The position numbers and the translations under genes were made by a program. Below the pieces are notes generated by a model, which was given only the letters and a program-made list of their open reading frames with translations, had not been told where the DNA came from and searched no databases. A stretch of 35,250 nucleotides of DNA, taken from an uncultured Olegusella sp. (GTDB lineage: Bacteria > Actinomycetota > Coriobacteriia > Coriobacteriales > Atopobiaceae). Where the stretch lies: assembly GCF_947253395.1 (NCBI RefSeq), contig NZ_CAMXYY010000007.1, forward strand, positions 1 to 35,250. Direction: 5' to 3'. Shown piece after piece: positions 25,357 through 32,748 of the stretch (its first letter is position 1; each line of letters starts with the position of its first letter).

Positions 25357-27212
25357 GGCTTGTCCGGCAGATCATGCGGTTCTGCGGTCCGTATGCCAAG
25401 CGCATCCGCATCGCCTGGATCTTCGCATTCCTTAAGTCGCTGTGCGCAAACGCGCCCATCGTCGTTGCTGTCGTGCTGGTGAATATGCTGGTGGAAGGCA
25501 TGCTGGATGCGATGGGATGCATCGTTGCGGCGGTGTTGCTGCTGGCGCTGATCGTGCTGCAATCGGTGTTTCAGAACGCGGTGGACCGCTTGCAGTCGGC
25601 GGCGGGCTACGAGATCTTTGCCGAGAAGCGCATGGAGTTCGCCGCGCATCTGCGGCGTTTGCCCATGGGGTATTTCAGCGCGGGCACCATGGGGAAGATC
25701 AGTTCGATCCTCTCGAACGATATGACGTTCATCGAGGAGCAGAGCATGCGCATCCTGGCCGATGTGGCATCCGATGTGTTTGCCCAGGCCATCATCGTGG
25801 CATTCCTGTTCTTCCTGCACCCGTTCGTTGGCGCGGCGGCGCTTGCCTGCGTGGCCGTTGCCTGCGTGCTAGGGCACTTCATGAATCGCGAGGCGCTGGC
25901 CGATTCGGCGCGGCGCCAGCAATCCATCGAGGATTTGTCGGCGGCCGTGCTGGAATATGCGGCTGGCATCGCCGTGAACAAGAGCTTCAACCGTGCTGGT
26001 GCGGGTGCGGCCGAGTTGCGTGCGGCGTTTTCGGATATGACCGCATCGAACCTCGCGTTCGAGCACAACCATGCGCCTTGGGAGCGCCGGCTGCTCATCG
26101 TGTATGCGCTGGGCATGACTGCGGTGGCTGCGCTTTCCGTGTGGCTGCTGAGCGAGGGCACCCTTGCGCTTGGGTCGTTCATCGGCGTGATGCTGTTCGT
26201 GTTTAACCTGTTCGCGCCCCTGAAGCACCTGTATCTGCAGGATACGCAGGTCACGATTATGAAGACGTGCATGGACCGCTTACGGGAGGTCATGGACGAG
26301 CCCGAGCTGCCCGACGATGGCGCTTCTGCGCTGCTGCCTTCCGGTGCGGTGTCTGGTGCAGCACCTGCCGCAGCGCCCGCCGCAGCACCTGCCGCAGCGC
26401 CCGCCGCGGCACCCGACGCGGCACCCGATGCAGCGCCCGCCGCGGCACCCGACGCAGCACCTGCCGCAGCGCCCGACGTGGAGTTTCGCGACGTTACGTT
26501 CGGCTATGGGGGCAAGGCTGTACTTTCGGGCGTGTCGTTTGCGGCCGAGCGCGGGCAGACGGTGGCGCTTGTGGGGCAGAGCGGTTCCGGCAAGACGACC
26601 GTGGCGAACCTGCTCGCGCGTTTCTGGGATGTGCAGGATGGTGCGGTGCTTGTGCGCGGCGTCGACGTGCGCGACCTGCCCATGAGCGTGCTCATGGGGC
26701 ACCTGAGCATGGTCTTCCAGCGTGTGTACCTGTTCGAGGATACCGTGTTCAACAACATCGCCATGGGCAATCCGACCGCAACGCGGGAGCGCGTGGAAGC
26801 GGCGGCTCGCAAGGCGCGCTGCCACGACTTCATCAGCGCGCTGCCGTATGGGTACGATACCGTGATAGGCGCAGGGGGCGCCAGCTTATCTGGCGGCGAG
26901 GCGCAGCGCATCTCCATTGCGCGGTGCATTCTGAAGGATGCGCCGATTGTCATTCTGGATGAGGCGACGGCCAATTTGGATGCAGACAACGAAAGCGCCA
27001 TCCAACAGGCGATGACGGAGCTCTGCCGCGAGAAGACGACGATCGTCATTGCGCATCGGCTGAATACGATCGCCAATGCCGACAAGGTAATCGTGTTGGA
27101 TGCGGGTCGCGTGGCCGAAGCGGGAACGCATGATGAGTTGCTGGCGGCCGGCGGCCTTTATGCGCGCACGGTGGCTGCGGCGGCCGAGGCGGGCGAATGG
27201 AGCGAGCGATGA
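25350..27212 (+). CDS. ABC exporter-fold half-transporter
   Basis: 620 residues: six membrane helices to about 320, then an ATPase with Walker A GQSGSGKTT, signature LSGGEAQR and Walker B IVILDEATANLD. It is the natural heterodimer partner of the exporter half in the preceding fusion. Paired half-transporters of this fold linked to ECF genes resemble the YbtP/YbtQ siderophore-import type, so import of a chelate is a possibility, not shown. A low-complexity Ala/Pro linker (AAP-type units, about residues 333-376) separates membrane and ATPase parts and is coded by an imperfect DNA repeat. The ATG overlaps the end of the preceding gene by 7 bp, with GGGGGTG upstream. Confidence 0.87.
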   Translation: MLGLVRQIMRFCGPYAKRIRIAWIFAFLKSLCANAPIVVAVVLVNMLVEGMLDAMGCIVAAVLLLALIVLQSVFQNAVDRLQSAAGYEIFAEKRMEFAAHLRRLPMGYFSAGTMGKISSILSNDMTFIEEQSMRILADVASDVFAQAIIVAFLFFLHPFVGAAALACVAVACVLGHFMNREALADSARRQQSIEDLSAAVLEYAAGIAVNKSFNRAGAGAAELRAAFSDMTASNLAFEHNHAPWERRLLIVYALGMTAVAALSVWLLSEGTLALGSFIGVMLFVFNLFAPLKHLYLQDTQVTIMKTCMDRLREVMDEPELPDDGASALLPSGAVSGAAPAAAPAAAPAAAPAAAPDAAPDAAPAAAPDAAPAAAPDVEFRDVTFGYGGKAVLSGVSFAAERGQTVALVGQSGSGKTTVANLLARFWDVQDGAVLVRGVDVRDLPMSVLMGHLSMVFQRVYLFEDTVFNNIAMGNPTATRERVEAAARKARCHDFISALPYGYDTVIGAGGASLSGGEAQRISIARCILKDAPIVILDEATANLDADNESAIQQAMTELCREKTTIVIAHRLNTIANADKVIVLDAGRVAEAGTHDELLAAGGLYARTVAAAAEAGEWSER

Positions 27213-27373
27213 TAAGCAAAACGGCAATCAAGATGCTGGGGCTGGCCTTGATGGTCGTCGGCGTGTTCGCGATTCTGTTCGGAACGCACCTGGTTGGCGC
27301 GGCATGCGTTGCCATCGGCGTGATTGCCCTTCTCGTGGGGTTGGTGCTGTACGCCGTGGTGCGCACCGATTGA
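27209..27373 (+). CDS. 54-residue membrane protein at the end of the transporter operon
   Basis: A short gene overlapping the exporter stop as ATGA. The product starts MISKTAIKMLGLALMVVGVF and has two hydrophobic helices (GLALMVVGVFAILFG and AACVAIGVIALLVGLVLYAVV) separated by a short polar turn. No family is recognised. The overlap, the good codon pattern and the helical hairpin support it as real; it may be an accessory subunit of the transporter. Confidence 0.6.
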   Translation: MISKTAIKMLGLALMVVGVFAILFGTHLVGAACVAIGVIALLVGLVLYAVVRTD

Positions 27374-27783
27374 GCACGGTGAGCCGGATAGCCCGTTCGC
27401 TGGATGAAAGTGCTCTCCAGCCCGTCGCATTTCGCGTGTAGGGGCACGCCAAGCCTCTTGTTGCGTAAAGCATGTTCAATATTCCGACTTTGTCAATAAC
27501 GACGCGACCGCGAAAAAGCTGCGCAGCAACCGGGAGGCGAGCGTTGCGGCAGTTGGCCGGCCGTAAACTCGGGCGTGAAAGCGAGCTGGAGCTGCCCGCT
27601 TTCGGTAAAGAGCTCTGGAGCGTCCGCGTGGTCAGTCCGTGGCTTGCTGGCGCTATGCGACATGCGGGCAGCAGTCCGAGGGGGGCGTTAGGGTAATCGT
27701 CGATTCCGATCGCAAGCGCCTTGCCTCCTCCTTGGTCTCCTCAGCGGGGGCCATGCGGCGTCTCCGGTCCCTGCTGCAACGCA
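27374..27783. other. 410-bp gap with a possible gene remnant
   Basis: No intact gene is visible. Leftward, codons at 27675-27722 read KALAIGIDDYPNAPL, which resembles the N-terminal strand of caspase-like (peptidase C14) proteins, preceded by AAGGAGG but no start codon, and similarity ends after these residues. Rightward frames are short and unrecognised. It is probably debris between the transporter operon and the AlbA_2 gene. Confidence 0.4.
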
Positions 27784-29178
27784 TTATCCGGCCGGCACGT
27801 ACCTCCGTGCCCGGCCGTTGCCCACTGGAGTTACGGCTCCCTCCTCGACGAGCGCGGCGAGCGCGCGCTGCGCGGTCCTCCTGGAATAGCCGGCCTCGAC
27901 GGCCTCGGACACGGACAGGCTGCCGCGGGATGCAACCAATCTCGCTATTCCGGCAACGACGTCCGTGGAATTTCTGGCACCCGGCGTCGCGTCGCCCAGC
28001 GCTCCGGAAGGCCGGTAGATGGGGACCGATGCGGTGAACACAGTCCCCTCGATGAGTTCGGGGTCCTCCCCGGAATAGCGCGGTGAGTACCTGAACAGGT
28101 TCCTCGTGCCGCTGCCCAGCTCCTCGGCGAGTCCGATGCTGGAGAAGAAGGACGAGATTATGGGGTTCTTCGGCAGGGGGCTGAAGCCCTCCGGGGTGAT
28201 GGGTCCCTGGAACATGGCCCTGCTCGCGTTCTCCGTGCGAAGGGCTTTGCCGTCGATGACGATGCGCGCCGGGTAGGGGCTCGTGAACTCGCGATGTATC
28301 AGGCAGTTGGCGATCACCTCGCGCACGATAACGTCGCGCAAGCTGACCGACTCGTCCCCGTCGAGCGCGAACCTGTCCGGCATGTGCTTCCGGCAGAAAC
28401 CCGCCAGCAGGTCGTAGGCGTCGACGAGGTTGCAGCGGACGACGATGCGATCGTCGTAGCGGCTCTCGGGGTCCACCCGCCATATCGCGTCGGTCTTGTA
28501 CGGTGGGCAGACGGAGCGGATGACCTCGTCCCTGCCAATCAGGAGCACGGCGGCAAGGTTGAAGCCCTCGTCTCCCGTCGAGAAGTCCTTGCCCAGAAGC
28601 CCCGCCGACCTCATCAGCTCCTCGTCTCCGAGCCTTGCCCATTCGTGGTCGGCTCGCTTGCGGACGGCCCTTTCGCGGATTCCGTCGAGCATCTCCAGCT
28701 TCAGGTCGCCCGGCCCGACGTGCTTGTACACCCTTTGCTCGGTGTAGAGCCCCTGCTTGCGTATGCAAATCTCCGCCAAGCGCGACGCGCTGCGCACCAC
28801 TATGTCGGAATCCTCCACCCGTTCGTAGATTTCGCCCTTGAACCGGTGCATGTTGGGGCTGGGCGGGACCCAGAGCCTGAGCACCGCCTTCCCCTCGAAG
28901 TCGACCTCTTCGAACTCGAAGGAGACCGGGGAATCGAACAGCTTAGGGTTGTTTACCACGTTGACGATGTTGCGCTTGATGGCAAGGGCGGCGTCCGCCT
29001 TGATCCCCGAGATGGTCCCATCGTCCTCGACCCCGAGGAAGATAGAGCCGCCGAAGGTATTCGCGAACGAGCAGACGGACTCGAATGTGTCCCTTTCGGG
29101 CTGCTGCCCGCATCTCTTGAATTCGACGCTCGCGGTCTCGCCGATCGCGAGCGTTTCCGCCAGAGTCTGGTGGTCCAT
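27784..29178 (-). CDS. AlbA_2 (Schlafen-type) domain protein with ATPase-like and winged-helix C-terminus
   Basis: The first ~130 residues form an AlbA_2 domain (VEFKRCGQQ, FANTFGGSIFLGVEDDGTIS). The middle contains a HATPase_c_4-like region, with SLRDVIVREVIANCLIHREF and a glycine-containing GLAEELGSGTRN segment. The end (about 405-460) is a winged helix (GSLSVSEAVEAGYSRRTAQR). Such proteins are usually called transcriptional regulators or ATP-binding proteins; the biological role is not settled. AAGGAGG lies 10 nt before the ATG. Three 21-bp repeats overlie the promoter, so the gene is likely self-regulated. It lies between the transporter operon and the integrase and shares their leftward direction only with the integrase. 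Confidence 0.8.
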   Translation of the reverse strand: MDHQTLAETLAIGETASVEFKRCGQQPERDTFESVCSFANTFGGSIFLGVEDDGTISGIKADAALAIKRNIVNVVNNPKLFDSPVSFEFEEVDFEGKAVLRLWVPPSPNMHRFKGEIYERVEDSDIVVRSASRLAEICIRKQGLYTEQRVYKHVGPGDLKLEMLDGIRERAVRKRADHEWARLGDEELMRSAGLLGKDFSTGDEGFNLAAVLLIGRDEVIRSVCPPYKTDAIWRVDPESRYDDRIVVRCNLVDAYDLLAGFCRKHMPDRFALDGDESVSLRDVIVREVIANCLIHREFTSPYPARIVIDGKALRTENASRAMFQGPITPEGFSPLPKNPIISSFFSSIGLAEELGSGTRNLFRYSPRYSGEDPELIEGTVFTASVPIYRPSGALGDATPGARNSTDVVAGIARLVASRGSLSVSEAVEAGYSRRTAQRALAALVEEGAVTPVGNGRARRYVPAG

Positions 29179-29203
29179 TTACAATCGGCCTCCTTTCTGC
29201 GCC

Positions 29204-29274
29204 AGTATACATCATATGGCGCGATTTGGCGCATAAATGGCGCGATTTGGCGCATAAATGGTGCGATTTGGCGC
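29204..29274 (-). promoter_or_regulatory. Promoter and triple operator-like repeat of the AlbA_2 gene
   Basis: Units of 21 bp (ATGGCGCGATTTGGCGCATAA) occupy 29216-29236, 29237-29257 and 29258-29274, the last changed at one base and cut short. Each contains GGCGC-gattt-GGCGC direct half-sites. Read leftward, TATACT (29204-29209) is a good -10 box placed next to the array, and no good -35 is seen, so the repeats cover the -35 region. Binding by the adjacent winged-helix protein is the simplest inference. Confidence 0.65.
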
Positions 29275-29341
29275 GGAACGAGCGTTGGGAGGGTGTCTTG
29301 TTCCGTTCGATAGGTGCATCCATATGCCAGGTCGTCTCCCC

Positions 29342-29361
29342 AGCAAGCGGCGCCGCTTGCT
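29342..29361. repeat. 20-bp perfect palindrome at the integrase stop
   Basis: AGCAAGCGGCGCCGCTTGCT is a perfect palindrome whose right end overlaps the integrase stop codon. It lacks a T-run, so it is not a standard terminator; it could stabilise the mRNA end or bind a protein. Confidence 0.6.
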
Positions 29362-30721
29362 AGATGCCGAGCAGATCGAGCACGCTCACATCGGGCCTCA
29401 CGGCCGAGACGGCGGCTTCGAGGGATGCCCCGTCCGCCATGCGCTGCGCTATTGCTGCCTTGTCGGCGTCGCTCAGGACGGGCCTCTCCGCTGCCGCGGC
29501 CGGCTTTCCAGAGGCTTCGCCCAGGATTCCCCCGATCGTGTTGGCCGCCGCGAGGTCGTTCTGCGCGATGAAGTGCGCGTAGATGTCCATGGTGAGGCTC
29601 GCCGACGAGTGGCCCAGGCGCTGCTGCACCGTCTTGATGTCCGCGCCCGACCCGATGAGCAGCGTCGCCTGCGTGTGCCGGAGCTCGTGCAGGTTGTAGC
29701 CGACGTAGGCCCCTTTGCGCCAGCGCTTCCGCCCCGTCGAGTCCGTGTAGCGCATCGCGGGCCCGAACTCGCCCAATCCGTGGGCGGCGAAGTACTGGCG
29801 GCGCCAGCGGTTGAACGTGTTGGGGTCCATGAACTTGAAGAGCGTGTTGGTGCACACCGGCGTCTCCCCACGCTGGTCGAGGGCGGCGATCTCCATCGCG
29901 CGGGCCTGCTTCTCCTTCCACTCGGCGAGGAACATCACGGTCCCGTCGTCGAGGCCGAGCCAGCGGTGCGACTTCTCGCTCTTGGGGTCCCTGATCTTGT
30001 GGTCGGCCGCGTACTGCTGGCCCACGTAGATGCGCTTGCGCTCGAAGTCGACGTTGCGCCACACGAGCCCGAGGATCTCGCCTCGGCGCATGCTGGTCGC
30101 GAGGGCGATCCAGACCGCCACGGTGCAGCCGGTCTGCTCCTCGGTGCGAAGCGCCACCGCGAGCTCGAGCGCCTGCTCGTCGGAGAGCGCCTTGCGCTCC
30201 TTCGCCTTCGGCCTGAGGGCCTTCACGTACCCGCACGGGTTCGCGTCAACCAGCTCGTTGGCGACCGCGTCGTCCATGACGAGCGAGAGCGTGGCGTTGA
30301 GCTTGTGGAGGGTGCTCCTCGTGGCCCTCTTCGAGGAGAGGAGCTTGTCGTATGCGTCCGAGATCTTCTTGAGGGTGAGGTTCTCCAGCAGCGTGTCACC
30401 GAAGAGCCCCTCGATCTTGCGGACCTGGAGCTCGTCGTCCTTCAGCGTGAGCGGCGAGTACCTTCCCGTGTTGACGCGGCGCTCGTACCATGCGCGCGTG
30501 TAGCTGCCGACGGTGAGCTCTTCCGGGTTCTTGACGCCGCATTCGAGCTCGATGCGGTACTCCTCGAGCGCGCGCCGCGCGTCGGCCTTTGTGCCGTAGA
30601 CCGTCTTCTTGGGGGACCTGATGTAGCGTCCGGTCTTGGGATCGCGGCCGAGGTGGTGCCTGATGCGGTACACCTTGCCCTTGACGACTTCCTCGATCTC
30701 ACCTGAGCCAATGATCTTCAT
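29360..30721 (-). CDS. int: Tyrosine recombinase / phage-type integrase
   Basis: It catalyses site-specific recombination between the element and the tRNA-fMet site. The N-terminal arm-binding part contains AP2-like strands (VYRIRHHLGRDPKTGRY), followed by a SAM-like core-binding domain (about 70-165). Catalytic residues are visible: Arg in SMRRGE (about 213), HELRHT (about 345), GH in QRLGHSS, and the nucleophile Tyr in DIYAHF (about 381). The length of 453 residues is slightly long because of a C-terminal Ala-rich tail ending VRPDVSVLDLLGI. AAGGAG lies 8 nt before the ATG. The gene starts about 350 bp from the right att site and reads away from it. No intact excisionase gene is present in the element. 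Confidence 0.93.
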   Translation of the reverse strand: MKIIGSGEIEEVVKGKVYRIRHHLGRDPKTGRYIRSPKKTVYGTKADARRALEEYRIELECGVKNPEELTVGSYTRAWYERRVNTGRYSPLTLKDDELQVRKIEGLFGDTLLENLTLKKISDAYDKLLSSKRATRSTLHKLNATLSLVMDDAVANELVDANPCGYVKALRPKAKERKALSDEQALELAVALRTEEQTGCTVAVWIALATSMRRGEILGLVWRNVDFERKRIYVGQQYAADHKIRDPKSEKSHRWLGLDDGTVMFLAEWKEKQARAMEIAALDQRGETPVCTNTLFKFMDPNTFNRWRRQYFAAHGLGEFGPAMRYTDSTGRKRWRKGAYVGYNLHELRHTQATLLIGSGADIKTVQQRLGHSSASLTMDIYAHFIAQNDLAAANTIGGILGEASGKPAAAAERPVLSDADKAAIAQRMADGASLEAAVSAVRPDVSVLDLLGI

Positions 30722-31072
30722 AGCCTATTCTCCTTTGCATCCATGGTTCGGCCCCGGCTGATGTGGAAGATGCCGGACCGCCTACCATTACCGGGTGAAA
30801 GCTGGGATAATGTTGGAAGCAGCGTTCACCGCGACGACCGCCCGGAGTGTTTGTGGAAGCGGCCCCCGGGACGGCTGTTTCCGAGGGCATCGCACAAACA
30901 CTGCGAGGGGGAATTGAAAGCCCCCGATTTTGGGAACCGGGGGGAATCTGGGGGGAGAGATAGAGAGCACGTCCCGAGCCAGCCGAGGGAACGAAACAGC
31001 AGAATCGTGGTTGAGCTGGAATTTCTGTTTGACAGGCGGACGTGGCGAGGCACCCCGATACGAGAAACGCGC

Positions 31073-31118
31073 GCTCATAACCCGGAGGTCGTTGGTTCAA
31101 ATCCGGCCCCCGCGACCA
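31073..31118 (+). other. att core, copy 2 (right end of element 1)
   Basis: 46 bp identical to the 3' part of tRNA-fMet, including anticodon CAT and CCA, without the tRNA 5' half. It marks the right boundary of element 1 and the left boundary of element 2. Confidence 0.9.
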
Positions 31119-31127
31119 CAAACACAT

Positions 31128-31160
31128 TCCCGACCTGCAAAAGCAGGCCGGGATTTTTTT
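31128..31160 (+). terminator. Terminator after att copy 2
   Basis: CCCG-a-CCTGC and GCAGG-c-CGGG pair over an AAAA loop and are followed by seven T. The hairpin after the third att copy is homologous. It probably derives from the native tRNA terminator. Confidence 0.8.
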
Positions 31161-31235
31161 GACCGAAATTTTATCGCCAAAAAAATTTGCAGGTAGCCAA
31201 AAACGCCGCAAAAATCGCTCTCTGGTTGCGGTGGG

Positions 31236-31370
31236 TTGTGCCGCTTTCGTCATCGACATCGCACGCAGCATCGGCACGAGCCGTCGCGAGGAGTATGAGG
31301 GAGAGGAGGACTAGCATCGTCGCCTACATAGCCGGCTTTCTCTCCGGCTTCGTGGTGCTCGTCTCCTATG
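31236..31370 (+). pseudogene. Remnants of small mobile-element genes (possible DUF3789-like)
   Basis: One frame ends RSIGTSRREEYEGEED before a stop. A second starts just after a GAGGAGG site and reads VAYIAGFLSGFVVLVSYACC, resembling the single-helix DUF3789 proteins of integrative elements, but no ATG/GTG/TTG start is placed correctly and it runs into the toxin fragment on the other strand. Both are weak calls. Confidence 0.3.
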
Positions 31371-31566
31371 CCTGTTGCAGAGCGTCCAGCACAGTGTCAC
31401 GGGCGGAGGAAACATCGAGCATGAAGAGGTTGATGGCCGTGCCGCCGTGGAGTGCCAGCTTGCCCTTGAGGGCGGGGTGACGTTCCATCTCGCCTAGGAG
31501 GTCGAGCAGGCGCTCGACCTTGTCCACGGTCCTCGGCTCGAACTCGTCGGTGCTCATGATGTCCAT
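31366..31566 (-). pseudogene. AbiEii toxin, N-terminal fragment
   Basis: 66 residues. The start MSTDEFEPRTVDKVERLLDL and the nucleotidyltransferase glycine motif in LALHGGTAINLFMLDV identify AbiEii. The frame stops about 15 residues later, before the DID catalytic motif that should follow the LDVPRLS-type segment. A working toxin needs about 280-300 residues. The start overlaps the antitoxin stop by 13 bp, the normal arrangement of an AbiE operon. It is therefore a truncated toxin. Confidence 0.7.
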
Positions 31567-32309
31567 GAGAGGGCCTCCTCTTCCGGCTCGGGAAGGCAGA
31601 GCCTCCAGCGGCTGCTCCAGCCCTTCGTTTCTTTTGCTTTCGGGTCAAGCCTGTACGGCCCTTTGCTGAGCCGACCTTCCAGCTCGTCCAGGATGTCCTC
31701 ACCGACACCCCAGCTGTCGTGCTTTGCATCGAGGAGCCATCCCACCCGGGAGAGCGTCGAGGAAGACGCATCCTTGAGGGTCTCGAGCAGCGCTTCCAAG
31801 TCGAGGTAGGGAAATGCCGAGCAGGACCGCACGACCTCCTCCACGCCACCGGCCCTCCCGGGGTATGTCAGGCAATCATTGAGGGTCTGCTCGCGCGTGG
31901 TCACGCTAACCGCGCCGTAGGACTTTGAGCGCATAGTCTGCACTTGTGGGTCACCGTTTAACTCGTATGGGATGTAGCAGATGCCTCCGTACTCGAACGG
32001 CGAGCGTACCTTTGTGGACCTGAACGAGCACTCGAAGCCGACGTTGTGCGCGGCGCCGTGGGCGACGAGGGCGGAGTGATACGAGATCACGGCCTTGGGG
32101 TCGGCGGTCTTGGCCACGAGGAACGGGTCGGGTGTCTCGCCGGTAAACTTGCCGGTCTTGGACACGTAGACGCCACGGCGCGCACGCTCGACCTCGTCTG
32201 TCTTGAGGGCGCGCTGCAGCTGCGTCCGCGCTGTTCCCCAGGTGGCGACCGTGCGAAGGTCGTCTGCGGTGAACACTTGATGCGACTCTATGTAATCCTT
32301 GAACTTCAT
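31554..32309 (-). CDS. AbiEi-like antitoxin of a type IV toxin-antitoxin system (second locus)
   Basis: 251 residues. The N-terminal winged helix (VFTADDLRTVATWGTARTQL, wing RARRGVYVSKTGKF) is followed by an AbiEi core with AVISYHSALVAHGAAH, the SFRSTKVRSPF strand and VTTREQTLNDCL. It differs strongly from the AbiEi in element 1, so it was acquired separately. A perfect TATAAT lies only 8 nt upstream of the ATG and no ribosome site is visible, suggesting a leaderless mRNA. The downstream toxin is cut short, so this antitoxin also lacks its toxin. Confidence 0.78.
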   Translation of the reverse strand: MKFKDYIESHQVFTADDLRTVATWGTARTQLQRALKTDEVERARRGVYVSKTGKFTGETPDPFLVAKTADPKAVISYHSALVAHGAAHNVGFECSFRSTKVRSPFEYGGICYIPYELNGDPQVQTMRSKSYGAVSVTTREQTLNDCLTYPGRAGGVEEVVRSCSAFPYLDLEALLETLKDASSSTLSRVGWLLDAKHDSWGVGEDILDELEGRLSKGPYRLDPKAKETKGWSSRWRLCLPEPEEEALSWTS

Positions 32310-32317
32310 ACTGATGA

Positions 32318-32323
32318 ATTATA
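32318..32323 (-). promoter_or_regulatory. -10 element of the second AbiEi gene, leaderless
   Basis: TATAAT (read leftward) sits 8 nt before the start codon, putting transcription start at or next to the A of ATG. A convincing -35 is not visible. Confidence 0.5.
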
Positions 32324-32404
32324 GTAGAAGTGCATACAAATTGTACTCGCTTCTATGTGTTTATATCAGCAACTCACAGCATCCCGCTCACTTCCTTTCA
32401 TTGT

Positions 32405-32416
32405 GGGGGGGGGGGG
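32405..32416 (+). repeat. Run of 12 G
   Basis: An uninterrupted G tract between the AbiEi gene and the surface-protein gene. Long G tracts are prone to slipped-strand length change and often phase-vary surface genes. It is not inside a recognised gene. The 439-bp gap otherwise holds the hairpin below and a 13-bp tandem repeat (GTAGGTCGTAAA-type) just before the surface-protein ribosome site. Confidence 0.8.
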
Positions 32417-32465
32417 AATTTTTCGAATCGAAAAGTTTACCCTGAGGCCTGTTTCTGGCTCTCGG

Positions 32466-32513
32466 AAAGGGGTCTGGAAGTCGCTGAAATCAGGGCTTCC
32501 AGGCCCCTTTTCT
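32466..32513. terminator. Strong hairpin between G tract and surface gene
   Basis: AAAGGGG-t-CTGGAAG pairs with CTTCCAG-g-CCCCTTT over a 15-nt loop and is followed by T-rich sequence. It could stop rightward transcription passing the G tract, or act as an attenuator before the surface gene. Confidence 0.75.
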
Positions 32514-32748
32514 TTATTCTGGAGATAATCACGTGGGGGAATTCTTTAAGCGTTCAGTTCAACCTGCAGCTCAACCAAATGTATCGCAACTCGATTTTTT
32601 ATGTAATTTGAATGGTCATATCAGTTCTGTAAACATTATCGGTGCTTTATCAGGCTCACATTCAATAAGGAATAGTACTTTATATACACTAGTTTTGCAG
32701 TAGCTGTGCTGTAGGTCGTAAATGTAGGTCGTAAAAGTAGGAGGTCTG

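Larger units (their letters stand above)
17508..31118. mobile_element. Integrated genomic island, element 1 (about 13.6 kb)
   Basis: It is bounded by the exact 46-bp tRNA-fMet repeat and carries an intact tyrosine integrase reading inward from the right end. The DNA is GC-richer than the chromosome to the left. It contains no conjugation, phage structural or replication genes, so it is probably an integrative island that needs help to move. Several genes inside are truncated (DUF4143 protein, integrase and excisionase fragments, AbiEii), so it is composite and partly decayed. Confidence 0.85.
30743..31160. repeat. att-adjacent conserved module, copy 1
   Basis: About 400 bp from ATGGTTCGGC through the att core to a terminator are homologous to 34672-35073. 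Conserved landmarks are GGTGAAAGCTGGGATAATG, an inverted pair GTGTTTGTG (30847-30855)/CACAAACAC (30893-30901), a CCCCCGATTTTGG hairpin area, GAACGAAACAGCA and TTTGACAG before att. Reading frames differ between copies through indels, so it is not coding. It fills the gap between the integrase and att and may hold integrase arm sites or an RNA. Confidence 0.75.

Noticed and set aside
28294..29313. Long rightward reading frame opposite the AlbA_2 gene
   Set aside because: It is the antisense of a clear protein family in GC-rich DNA; no domain or ribosome site supports it.
29258..30706. Rightward 482-residue frame opposite the integrase
   Set aside because: Shadow of the integrase gene; all catalytic motifs lie on the other strand.
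30788..31078. Leftward frames in both att-adjacent modules with similar peptides (RFSYRGASPRPPVKQKFQLN and its counterpart)
   Set aside because: Similarity reflects DNA homology; indels shift the frame between copies, so protein sequence is not conserved.
31073..31118. A second tRNA-fMet gene
   Set aside because: Only the 3' half is present; the D arm and 5' acceptor strand are missing, so it is an att site.
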